DNA of 64,000 nt from Candidatus Limimorpha caballi. Its GTDB lineage: Bacteria > Bacteroidota > Bacteroidia > Bacteroidales > F082. The DNA is taken from NCBI GenBank assembly GCA_018064605.1, contig JAGHUX010000006.1, positions 62,001 to 126,000 of the forward strand. The letters are read 5' to 3'. The translations under genes were made by a program, and so were the position numbers. Numbering within the stretch: the stretch's first letter is position 1; every line of letters begins with the position of its first letter. The notes beneath the pieces were generated by a model. That model made no database searches and was not told the DNA's origin. It saw only the letters and a list, made by a program, of their open reading frames with translations. This document shows, one piece after another, positions 16,611-24,863 of this stretch.

Positions 16611-17464
16611 TGAAGGCGTTATCGAGATTTTTCGGGGTATTATTAATCCTTGCATCAGCGTATCGTATTGATGCACAATTTATCACAGGCAGTCTTGGCG
16701 ATTTCCAGATGGATGAGACGGCGTTGTACACCATGACAAAACAGATGAGTCAGTTCATGAGTCGTTTCAACTATGAGGAAGACCAGTACGGCACAAAGAT
16801 CAACCCGAACAGTCCCGATTATCACAATGCCGACAAGCGCAAGACCGTCCTGCCGTTGTTGTTTGACATGGACAATCCAAGAACGGCGGGCAGTCTGCGC
16901 GATTATTTCATCGAGGATGTGACCGGCAAGAACGTGCAGGGTCTGGAGTTTCTCGGCGGCCAATGGTATGCCGAGGTGTCGGCCAAATTCATGTGGAAAG
17001 GCAGACCCGTTGACATCAGCCTGATCATGGCGATACAAGAAGAAGGACTTGGTTCCAAGTGGGTGATTTCCAACGTCTTCTTCAGCGAGTTTCAGCAGTT
17101 GTTCCCGCAAGGTGAACTGGCCGAAAAAGAGAAACATTTCCTGCACCCGATGAGTCACGAGCTCGATTTCATGAACATTTACAAGGTCTTCAAAGACCCG
17201 CAAATCATTGAATATTACGCTTCTACAAAATATCAGCCAGACTATCTCACACTTTTCTTCTATGAGATCAAAAAAGGCAACCTCGTCTTCGACAGCGTTG
17301 ACAAAGTCAAATTCCACATCTTCCAAATCAAGAACTGGTATTTTGAGATTTCGTGGTTCGACCGCGCAGGTTACAACTCAGGCTGGCTCATTTCCAACCT
17401 CGTTTACCTCAATGAAACTGAAAAAGAAGCACTTATAAAAATTTACCAACCCCACAGCTTTTAG
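16610..17464 (+). CDS. Exported protein of unknown function, third cassette gene
   Basis: A 284-residue protein with a signal peptide ending YRIDAQ. An N-terminal helix pair (MTKQMSQFMSRFNYEEDQYG) is followed by a strand-rich middle with FLGGQWYAEVSAKFMWKGRPVDI and GSKWVISNVFF, then a second domain with LFFYEIKKGNLVF and WYFEISWFDRAGYNSGWLISNLVY. Each half ends in a 'W.I(S)N' strand (KWVISNV, GWLISNL), so the protein may be an internal duplication of one domain, related loosely to those of its neighbours. No named family recognised. Confidence 0.72.
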   Translation: MKALSRFFGVLLILASAYRIDAQFITGSLGDFQMDETALYTMTKQMSQFMSRFNYEEDQYGTKINPNSPDYHNADKRKTVLPLLFDMDNPRTAGSLRDYFIEDVTGKNVQGLEFLGGQWYAEVSAKFMWKGRPVDISLIMAIQEEGLGSKWVISNVFFSEFQQLFPQGELAEKEKHFLHPMSHELDFMNIYKVFKDPQIIEYYASTKYQPDYLTLFFYEIKKGNLVFDSVDKVKFHIFQIKNWYFEISWFDRAGYNSGWLISNLVYLNETEKEALIKIYQPHSF

Positions 17465-17479
17465 GCAAAGTTTACAAAA

Positions 17480-20014
17480 ATGAAGAAGTTACTACTGCTT
17501 TCTGCTGTTATTTGTCTGTGTTTCAATGTATTTTCACAAAAAAAAGGGAACACGCCGGACAAAAACATTGACGAATACAAGGAAAACATCAAGATGATGG
17601 TGAAGTATCTCGAAGACACCTTCACATTTATCGGCGACCCGGAAAACACGACACAGGAAAAAGACATCATCTTCCGCGAAAGCTACACGAAAATCTTCGA
17701 GAACGAAGATGTCCAGATTGAAGACGACCTCGACCAGGACCGCAGGACATCAATCAACAAAGACGTGCAGGCGTATCTCAAGGACATCGACTTCTTCTTC
17801 AAAGACGTAACATTCTCATTTTCAATTGAAAAAATAGAAGCAAAAACCAACGACGACGACAAGACATATTTCCTGGTGACGACGATGAGGTCGATGAACG
17901 GCCACAGCATCTCCGGCGACACCGTCAGCGACAGACGCAAACGCTTCATGGAAATAAATCTCGAACCATTCAAAAAAGAACTCAAAATAGCAAGCATATA
18001 TACCACCAAACCAAATGAAAATGAAGCACTTAGGACTTGGTGGAACACCATGCCGCCTGCATGGAAACAATATCTTGGCGAAAAAACGTTCATCTTCGAC
18101 TCAATCGAACTTAAAGACTTGAGACACATATACTTAGACTCAATCGTGATTGGCAGTCAAGCCAACGGAACCGTGGTTGAAAAAACCATGGCGGCCGACA
18201 TGACCACTGTCTATTCAGCCTTGCAGACACTGTCAAAAACAACCGAAATCAATGTCAGCGACAACATCGACATCCACAGCCTCGAACCGCTCGCCGAGAT
18301 GTCGGACGTCATATCCATTGACTGCTCGAACACCGACATCATTGACGTGTCGCCGATCAGGAATCTGAGCAAGATAAAGACCGTAAACATCAGCAACACC
18401 CTGGTCGATGACATTTCAAGTCTGAAATACAACAGCGACATCACGACATTCAAGGCCGACTACACAAATATCGGCGACATCGAGACCGTGTCGTGCTTCA
18501 CAAAACTGAACACGCTGTCAATCGTCGGCGATACAGTCAGCGACATCACACCTATCAATAGTTGCGGACAGCTGACGTATCTCGACATTTCAGGCACCAA
18601 TGTCACGACGCTTGACTCCGTGACGATTGCACCGACACTGCACAATCTCAACATCAGCAGCACCGAAATCGCCGACCTCGAACCAATCCGGCATCTTGAA
18701 GAACTTCAAAGCATCAATCTCGACAACACAAACGTCACAGACTTGTCGCCATTGTCGAACATAATGAAACTCAATGAGATAGAATTTAGCAACACAAGAG
18801 TTTCAGACCTTATGCCATTGAAAGACATCCCGCATCTTATCAGAATATATTGCGACAACACCGGAATAGACTCGCAAAAAGCAAGCGAATTCCAAAAGGC
18901 GAACGGCAATGTCATGGTCATTTATGAAACGGCGACGCTCAGGTCATGGTGGGACGGGCTTCAGATTTACTGGAAAACAGCGTTCACTAAACAGCTTGAC
19001 ATTGACATCGAGCCGAATTCGGAAGAGCTGCACCGACTCATCCAGATCAAATCGCTCGAAGTTGACGCGGCGATTCAGGATGTGACACCGATAAGTCGGC
19101 TGACAAATCTTGAAAGACTCTGCATCGCCAATACAAAAATCATTGACATTCAACCACTTAAAGGTCTTTTGAATTTAAAGACGCTTGAGATGCAAAACAC
19201 AAAGATCAGAGACCTCAAGCCACTCGAAGACCTCGGCAATCTTCAGGAAATCAACATCGAGAACACTCTCGTCGCCGACCTGACACCGCTGCACAACTCA
19301 AATAACTTATTGATTGTCAGGGCTGAAAACAGCAAAATCAACAAAACGGCGGCACTTGGACTGAAGAACGCCCAGCCACAAGTGACGATAATCTATCAAA
19401 CGAAAAAACTTGAAAGCTGGTGGAACACTCTCGACAACAACTGGCGTGAGATCTTCAAACAATATGTCAAGGTTGATTTGACACCGAAACCTATTCAGCT
19501 CCAGAAAGTCGCAGACATCACGGAAATAACCGTTAATTCCAACGATTATGCGGTAAGCGACCTGGAACCGTTATCAAAACTGTATTTCCTTAAAAAGTTG
19601 ATTATCAAAGATAATCAGTTGAAAGACCTGACACCGCTCGCCGGGAAAGACAAACTTGAGGAACTGGATGTCAGCGGAAACGCCATCGAGAACATTTTCC
19701 CGCTTGCCAATGTGACGACACTCAAATCACTCGCCGTGGAAAACACTTTGGTTGACGACATCAACATTCTGGAAAACATGCACAAACTGAAGGTCCTGAA
19801 CATCAGTGGCACAAGCGTGAAGAATATCAAGGTGTTGGCAAATTGCAGAAAGTTGGAGGAACTTAACATCGCCAACACGCCTGTCAAATCGCTGTCACCG
19901 ATTCAAAACATCCCGACTCTGAAGCACGTCAAGGCTTTCAATACAAAAGTCAGGAAAAAAGACATCGATGCGCTGAGAGCGTCGCACGATGGAATAAATA
20001 TTGTATATTATTGA
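17480..20014 (+). CDS. Exported leucine-rich-repeat protein with three WW-headed modules
   Basis: An 844-residue exported protein (signal ending NVFSQ). Residues 25-175 form a domain resembling the protein encoded at 16026. The rest is internalin-like leucine-rich repeats of about 22 residues (for example LTYLDISGTNVTTL, LQEINIENTLVADLTPL). The repeats fall into three modules, each opening with a Trp-rich helix: LRTWWNTMPPAWKQYL (Trp187), LRSWWDGLQIYWKTAF (Trp490), LESWWNTLDNNWREIF (Trp647). Each closes with an Ile/Tyr strand (VMVIYET, VTIIYQT, INIVYY). LRR proteins of this kind bind other proteins; a role in adhesion or display is inference. There is no T9SS sorting domain and no lipobox. 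Confidence 0.8.
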   Translation: MKKLLLLSAVICLCFNVFSQKKGNTPDKNIDEYKENIKMMVKYLEDTFTFIGDPENTTQEKDIIFRESYTKIFENEDVQIEDDLDQDRRTSINKDVQAYLKDIDFFFKDVTFSFSIEKIEAKTNDDDKTYFLVTTMRSMNGHSISGDTVSDRRKRFMEINLEPFKKELKIASIYTTKPNENEALRTWWNTMPPAWKQYLGEKTFIFDSIELKDLRHIYLDSIVIGSQANGTVVEKTMAADMTTVYSALQTLSKTTEINVSDNIDIHSLEPLAEMSDVISIDCSNTDIIDVSPIRNLSKIKTVNISNTLVDDISSLKYNSDITTFKADYTNIGDIETVSCFTKLNTLSIVGDTVSDITPINSCGQLTYLDISGTNVTTLDSVTIAPTLHNLNISSTEIADLEPIRHLEELQSINLDNTNVTDLSPLSNIMKLNEIEFSNTRVSDLMPLKDIPHLIRIYCDNTGIDSQKASEFQKANGNVMVIYETATLRSWWDGLQIYWKTAFTKQLDIDIEPNSEELHRLIQIKSLEVDAAIQDVTPISRLTNLERLCIANTKIIDIQPLKGLLNLKTLEMQNTKIRDLKPLEDLGNLQEINIENTLVADLTPLHNSNNLLIVRAENSKINKTAALGLKNAQPQVTIIYQTKKLESWWNTLDNNWREIFKQYVKVDLTPKPIQLQKVADITEITVNSNDYAVSDLEPLSKLYFLKKLIIKDNQLKDLTPLAGKDKLEELDVSGNAIENIFPLANVTTLKSLAVENTLVDDINILENMHKLKVLNISGTSVKNIKVLANCRKLEELNIANTPVKSLSPIQNIPTLKHVKAFNTKVRKKDIDALRASHDGINIVYY

Positions 20015-20021
20015 TTTACAA

Positions 20022-20924
20022 TTAAACAACCCACATAAGAGGAAAGCCTTTCTCAAACATGAAGTGCTGTGTCGCGTCTTTGTCGTCTGAAAATCCGAGG
20101 AAGAACCCGCCGCCGCCGGAGCCGCATAATTTCACTTGGAAGTGTGCCTCGTTGCGCTTCATAAAGAACAACGGTTTCATGTGTTCGCACACCATCGGCT
20201 CAAACAGAACTGTCTGATAATAAGACAGATGCGTGAGGTCATCGAAGAATTTATCCACGTCACCACCGACGAGCGAGTTGATGCAACGGCTCACAAACGG
20301 CAGGTAAAGCTCTTCGTAAGCCTTGAGGTAACGTGGATTTTCACGCTGCTCCTTGAAATAATTCACCAATGTTTTCGTGTCGGACTTTATCTGGCTGTCG
20401 AACAGAAAAACATGCATATTTTCTGGCAAGAAATTATCATCAAGAATATTAACATGTTGATTTTCATCAAGAATGAATGGTTTTCCGAGATAGCACTGCA
20501 ACGGGTCGAGGCCAGAGCTGCTTCCATGGAAACAGTCTTCCATCCTGCCGAGGAAATTCTTGAGTTCGATTGGGTCTTCTATCACGTCGCTGTGAAAACG
20601 GTCGTAAACCGCCGCAGTAAACGCGCCAGAGCTGCCTACGCCATAACCTGACGGAATATTTGAATTTAGAAAAAGCCCTCTTTTCAGTTCCGCTTTGAGC
20701 CGTGCCATATCAAGATGTTCACTAAAATATTCATTTTCAAGCAAATATCTCGCAAATGAATGCAAATTGCGGTTTGAGGCGTAATTTCTTTTTCCAGGGC
20801 TGCGCCAGATATAATCCCAATGTGCGGAGGCGGAATACAATGGCATCAAGAGAGCCGGCGAACCATAAATCATTGAATATTCGCCAAATAAGATTACCTT
20901 TCCGTTGTAATATTTTATTTCCAT
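20022..20924 (-). CDS. GHMP kinase, probable mevalonate (or phosphomevalonate) kinase
   Basis: A 300-residue GHMP-family kinase. The N-terminal YNGKVILFGEYSMIYG matches the mevalonate kinase opening, the phosphate loop is NIPSGYGVGSSGAFTAAV, and the third family motif is LCGSGGGGFFLGF. Lying 8 bases downstream of diphosphomevalonate decarboxylase, it very probably supplies that enzyme in the mevalonate route to isopentenyl diphosphate. Whether it phosphorylates mevalonate, phosphomevalonate or both cannot be read from the sequence. No other pathway gene is in the window. Confidence 0.82.
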   Translation of the reverse strand: MEIKYYNGKVILFGEYSMIYGSPALLMPLYSASAHWDYIWRSPGKRNYASNRNLHSFARYLLENEYFSEHLDMARLKAELKRGLFLNSNIPSGYGVGSSGAFTAAVYDRFHSDVIEDPIELKNFLGRMEDCFHGSSSGLDPLQCYLGKPFILDENQHVNILDDNFLPENMHVFLFDSQIKSDTKTLVNYFKEQRENPRYLKAYEELYLPFVSRCINSLVGGDVDKFFDDLTHLSYYQTVLFEPMVCEHMKPLFFMKRNEAHFQVKLCGSGGGGFFLGFSDDKDATQHFMFEKGFPLMWVV

Positions 20925-20932
20925 CTTTAGAA

Positions 20933-21958
20933 TCAGGAGATTTTAACAAAATCACTAATATATTGATTATCGAAGCAATAACATTTCAATGACTCTTCGA
21001 TAAAGTCGCAGACCAATCCATTGTATTCGTTTGGATAAAGCAGATGCACGTTGGGGCCGGCATCTAAAGAAAAGCAGACCGGAACACCCGTCCTTGTTCT
21101 GAAATCCCGAATTTCATCTATGATTTCCAATGTGTTAGGTTCAATAAGACGATACGGTGGATTTGATGTCGCCATCAGTTCGTGCAACTGGACGGCTTCA
21201 GACTCGGCGATTTCAACAAACGTTGACAGGTCGCCGTCACGAAGAGAACCGATCAGTCGTTGTGTATTGTAACGTGCTGTAGCATAACGACTTTCGGCCA
21301 TCGGGTGTCCGTTCATCAAGGCGTGTCCGGCGCGGCTTGATACATTTTTTTCCTTGTTGGAAACGATAAGAATCGTATCGTGGTACGTTTTAAACACCGG
21401 TGCGACCAAATTTTCCAATGGGACAGCATACTCATCGGAACTACCTGACACACAAGGTGTTTCGCCCCATAATGCCATCACTGGAAACACCGAACGTGCA
21501 GCACTGCCGGAGGCCAGACGTGCCAGCATCGAGGCGCGGCGCAAATCCACGGGAGAGTCGTCGTCACAAAGAGCCTTCTCAAGTTTCAGAAGGCAGAGCA
21601 CCAACGCGCTCATCGACGACGCACTCGACGCAATGCCCGACGAATGCGGAAACGAGTTGCGGCTTTCAATCTTCAGATGCGAGAAGACATCAGTGTCAAA
21701 CTCAAACAGACCGCTGTGTTTTTCGAGGTATTTGTCAATTTTCTCCTTGAATTTAGGCGATTCAACGCCTTCAAACAAAAACGAGATCCCATGATTGAAA
21801 TCCGGGTCGTATTCAATAGAAGTCTCTGTAAAACAATTACTTAAAGTAAAACTCACCGAAGGATTGTTCGGCAACTGGTCGCCGTGTTTCCCCCAATATT
21901 TCACAATTGCGATGTTAGACGAAGATTTCTCAGTGACAAAAATTGCTTTCCTGTTCAT
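20933..21958 (-). CDS. mvaD: Diphosphomevalonate decarboxylase
   Basis: A 341-residue GHMP-family enzyme that decarboxylates mevalonate 5-diphosphate to isopentenyl diphosphate, the isoprenoid building block. Diagnostic features are SSSNIAIVKYWGKHGDQLPNNPSVSFTLS near the start, the serine-rich phosphate loop FPHSSGIASSASSMSAL, the ASGSAARSVF segment, and the C-terminal SLDAGPNVHLLY. The frame is open to 22024, but a -7 box at 21976-21983 lies inside that extension, so the ATG at 21958 is preferred. It heads the operon with the GHMP kinase. Bacteroidales usually use the MEP route, making this informative for placing the organism. Confidence 0.93.
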   Translation of the reverse strand: MNRKAIFVTEKSSSNIAIVKYWGKHGDQLPNNPSVSFTLSNCFTETSIEYDPDFNHGISFLFEGVESPKFKEKIDKYLEKHSGLFEFDTDVFSHLKIESRNSFPHSSGIASSASSMSALVLCLLKLEKALCDDDSPVDLRRASMLARLASGSAARSVFPVMALWGETPCVSGSSDEYAVPLENLVAPVFKTYHDTILIVSNKEKNVSSRAGHALMNGHPMAESRYATARYNTQRLIGSLRDGDLSTFVEIAESEAVQLHELMATSNPPYRLIEPNTLEIIDEIRDFRTRTGVPVCFSLDAGPNVHLLYPNEYNGLVCDFIEESLKCYCFDNQYISDFVKIS

Positions 21959-21975
21959 AGTGCTGTAAAGTGGTG

Positions 21976-21983
21976 CAAAGATA
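21976..21983 (-). promoter_or_regulatory. -7 box TATCTTTG of mevalonate operon
   Basis: Leftward TAnnTTTG match, 17 bases upstream of the mvaD ATG. It lies inside the longest reading frame and so decides the start. Confidence 0.55.
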
Positions 21984-22037
21984 ATACATTTTGTCTTATT
22001 TTCGGCTGCAAAAAGAATTTTCAAACAATTTATTTAC

Positions 22038-22045
22038 TAATTTTG
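22038..22045 (+). promoter_or_regulatory. -7 box TAATTTTG of DUF4837 gene
   Basis: TAnnTTTG match 25 bases upstream of the ATG at 22071. Confidence 0.5.
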
Positions 22046-22070
22046 CGCTGATATAATAAATGTTAAAAAA

Positions 22071-23093
22071 ATGAGGAAAATTAATTCTATAATGTTGACA
22101 GTCATGGTGATTGGATTATTGACATCATGTACGGAGAAAACGGTGAAGCAGAGCAAAGACCGTTCTGTTGGAGGCAGTTCGGAGATTTTGTTCGTCACGC
22201 AGAATGAGGAGCAGTGGAACGGGGTCATCGGCGAGGCGGTGCGTGGATTTTTCGAGGCCGAGCAATACGGGCTTCCGCAGCCGGAAAAGACATTCAAAGT
22301 GGTGAATATCAGTGCCGGCGCGCTCAACGACATGTTCAAGAAGCACCGCAACCTCATCATCGCTGAGATAAACCCCGAACTACCGAACCCGATAATCGAG
22401 TCGGAGAAAGACTGGATGTCGGCTCCGCAATATGCAATAAAGATCAAGGCGAATGACGCGGAGACATGGGTCAGCGTGTTCAATTCACAGAAGGAGAAAA
22501 TAAGGAAACAATTCGACAAGAACGAGCGAGAGCGTCTGCTGGCATTCTACCGTCCGAACGCCAACACAGAAGCCATCAACGCCATCAAGAACAAATTCGG
22601 GTTCACGATAACGGTCCCGAAGGACTTCTGCATCGCCGTTGACCGCGACAGATACATGAGCATCACCAAAGACGCCGAGACGAAAGAACTCATCATGAAC
22701 CTGATAATCTACGAGTTGCCGTACAAGACGGAATCCGACCTGAGCGAGAGCAAACTGATAAAGGTCCGCGACTCCGTTGTCAGGAAATACATCGCCGGGC
22801 CCACTGACGGCAGTTACATGGTCACCGACCTGGAGTTCGTGAAACCGGCATTCAAGACACTGCCCGATTTCCCGGCAGGTTACGCCATAGAGATGCGCGG
22901 GATGTGGAACATGGCCGGCGAATTCATGGCCGGACCGTTCATCTCCTACACCATCGTCAACCCGACACGCAACAAACTCACCACAATCGAAGGCTTCGTA
23001 TATTACCCGAACAAGGAAAAACGCGATTACTTAAGACAACTTGAATCAATCATTTACAGTCTGAAGTTCAACCAAGGAACTACCTCACTTTAA
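22071..23093 (+). CDS. DUF4837 family lipoprotein
   Basis: A 340-residue lipoprotein (signal ending GLLTSC) of the Bacteroidota-specific DUF4837 family, function unknown. Family landmarks I recognise are [26 protein letters not shown] near the start, [13 protein letters not shown], the mid-segment [17 protein letters not shown], and [20 protein letters not shown] with a C-terminal [19 protein letters not shown]. It is probably a periplasmic-face envelope protein. The 3' end overlaps the convergent transglycosylase gene by 14 bases. Confidence 0.85.
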   Translation: MRKINSIMLTVMVIGLLTSCTEKTVKQSKDRSVGGSSEILFVTQNEEQWNGVIGEAVRGFFEAEQYGLPQPEKTFKVVNISAGALNDMFKKHRNLIIAEINPELPNPIIESEKDWMSAPQYAIKIKANDAETWVSVFNSQKEKIRKQFDKNERERLLAFYRPNANTEAINAIKNKFGFTITVPKDFCIAVDRDRYMSITKDAETKELIMNLIIYELPYKTESDLSESKLIKVRDSVVRKYIAGPTDGSYMVTDLEFVKPAFKTLPDFPAGYAIEMRGMWNMAGEFMAGPFISYTIVNPTRNKLTTIEGFVYYPNKEKRDYLRQLESIIYSLKFNQGTTSL

Positions 23094-24768
23094 GTTTCTG
23101 CCCGACGTTAAGGTTGTCGCTCTTCAGGTTGTTGAGTCTCCTCAACTTATCTACTGTCGTGTTGAATTTCCTGGCGATTGTCCAGAGGCTGTCGCCGGAA
23201 GCCACGGTGTAAGTCGAGACATCGGCTGATGAGGAAGCCGAGCTTTTCTCTGGCGGATATACCTTCAGCTTCTGCCCTGCCTTTATCGTTGTGGATTTCA
23301 AGTTGTTCCATTTCTTGATGTCGGTGACAGAACATTTATATTTTGATGCGATCTTGCCGAGGGTCTCGCCTGACTTCACGACATGAACCTGTTGTGTTGT
23401 CGAGCGTTCTACGGGAGCCGAATTGCCGGCCTGTGCCATCGGTGCGCCGGAAGCATAGACTATCAGTTTCTGTTTAGGATAGATGTTGGTGCCCTTGAGA
23501 TTGTTCCATTTTTTAAGTTGGCTCACGCTCACGTGATATTTTTTCGCGATGCTGCCAAGATTCTCGCCTGATTTCACGATATGCACGCTTCGGTCGGAGA
23601 TCTTCTTCATCTCTTCCTGCAACTTCTCCTTGTCAACACCGCGTTTCGTCTTGAACTCATACAGCGCCTTCTCGTTTTGAACGTAAGCGTCAACGTAGTT
23701 CTCAGGAATCTGGAGGATGTACGGTTTCTTCTCCGTTGCCGGAATAATCTGCTGTTTGTATTGAGGGTTGAAAAATTTCAGGTCGCTCATCGGTATGCCG
23801 AGCATTTCGTTAAGTTGCTCGAAATGAAGCGGTTGATGCACCATGACGGTATCTGTACCATCTTTCATGATACCCGGGTCGAGCGGACAGATGTTATGTT
23901 CCTCGGAGTAATTCATTATATAGTTGACGGCGATGAATGCCGGCACATAGCCGCGTGTCTCGCGAGGCAGGAACGGCCAGATAGCCCAGTAGTTCTTTAT
24001 GCCGCCGGCACGTTTTATGGCCTTGCGCACGTTGCCCGCGCCGGAGTTGTACGCAGCCAGGGCGAGGAACCAGTCGCCGAAAGTGTCGTACAAGTCCTGG
24101 AGATGCTGGCACGCCGCCTCCGTTGACTTCAGCGGGTCGAAACGGTCTTCAACCAAGGTCGTGGAGTTGAGTTTGTAAACCTTGCCGGTGCCGTACATGA
24201 ACTGCCACAGCCCCTTCGCACCGGCATGAGAGCCGGCTGTCGGATTCAACGCCGACTCAACGACAGCCAAGTATTTGAGTTCCAACGGCATGTTGTGTTT
24301 GTCGAGACATTGCTCGAACATCGGGAAATAGACATCGGCAAGCCCGAGAATACGCGCCGTCTTGTCACGTTTCTGCACCGCATACACGTCGATGTACGAC
24401 TTCACGTGCTTGTTGAAAACGAGTTCTATCGTCGTCTCGCGGCCCAACTCCTCGATACGCTGGGCATAAACGCTGTCGGGAAACGTCGGGACATAATCCT
24501 TCGGATAGTTGCACGTGTTCGACTTCGTCTCATCAAAATATGGGATGATTTGCAGAGTGTCAATCATTTCAAGCATCGTCTCCGACTCCTTTACTATCGC
24601 CTCACCTGAATTTTCGGCGTCAAAAAGCTCCTGGATACGCACCTGAACACTGTCAGGAAGATTTCTGTCAATCGTGTCGTTGACGATAATCGTGTCGTTG
24701 ACGATAACCGTGTCGTTAATCTGACCCATCCACAGCAGTGGAAACAAAAAAAACAAAATGTCGCTCAT
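23080..24768 (-). CDS. MltD-like lytic transglycosylase with three LysM domains
   Basis: A 562-residue envelope enzyme that cleaves peptidoglycan glycan strands. A short signal-like hydrophobic stretch ([12 protein letters not shown]) is followed by a Asn-Asp-Thr repeat region. The SLT catalytic domain lies at about 150-310: catalytic Glu in [10 protein letters not shown], then GAKGLWQFM and [16 protein letters not shown], the MltD family signatures. Three LysM peptidoglycan-binding domains follow ([56 protein letters not shown]) and end the protein. The ATG at 24768 is chosen over a TTG two codons earlier. Confidence 0.92.
   Translation of the reverse strand: MSDILFFLFPLLWMGQINDTVIVNDTIIVNDTIDRNLPDSVQVRIQELFDAENSGEAIVKESETMLEMIDTLQIIPYFDETKSNTCNYPKDYVPTFPDSVYAQRIEELGRETTIELVFNKHVKSYIDVYAVQKRDKTARILGLADVYFPMFEQCLDKHNMPLELKYLAVVESALNPTAGSHAGAKGLWQFMYGTGKVYKLNSTTLVEDRFDPLKSTEAACQHLQDLYDTFGDWFLALAAYNSGAGNVRKAIKRAGGIKNYWAIWPFLPRETRGYVPAFIAVNYIMNYSEEHNICPLDPGIMKDGTDTVMVHQPLHFEQLNEMLGIPMSDLKFFNPQYKQQIIPATEKKPYILQIPENYVDAYVQNEKALYEFKTKRGVDKEKLQEEMKKISDRSVHIVKSGENLGSIAKKYHVSVSQLKKWNNLKGTNIYPKQKLIVYASGAPMAQAGNSAPVERSTTQQVHVVKSGETLGKIASKYKCSVTDIKKWNNLKSTTIKAGQKLKVYPPEKSSASSSADVSTYTVASGDSLWTIARKFNTTVDKLRRLNNLKSDNLNVGQKLKVR
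24671..24718. repeat. 18-bp tandem repeat in transglycosylase N-terminus
   Basis: Two identical units (24671-24688, 24689-24706) and a partial third, encoding the peptide pattern V-N-D-T-I-I / V-N-D-T-V-I just after the signal sequence. In-frame copy-number change would alter only this linker. Confidence 0.85.
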
Positions 24769-24789
24769 CTTCAAATTTTAAAAGACCCG

Positions 24790-24797
24790 CAAAATTA
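24790..24797 (-). promoter_or_regulatory. -7 box TAATTTTG of transglycosylase gene
   Basis: Leftward TAnnTTTG match 21 bases upstream of the ATG at 24768. Confidence 0.5.
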
Positions 24798-24831
24798 CAA
24801 AATTTTCGCAAGATAAAACGAAGAAAATACA

Positions 24832-24839
24832 TATCTTTG
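24832..24839 (+). promoter_or_regulatory. -7 box TATCTTTG of deiminase gene
   Basis: Rightward TAnnTTTG match 24 bases upstream of the ATG at 24864. The core overlaps that of the divergent transglycosylase promoter. Confidence 0.5.
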
Positions 24840-24863
24840 CATCTTTAAAATAATTCAAAAAAA

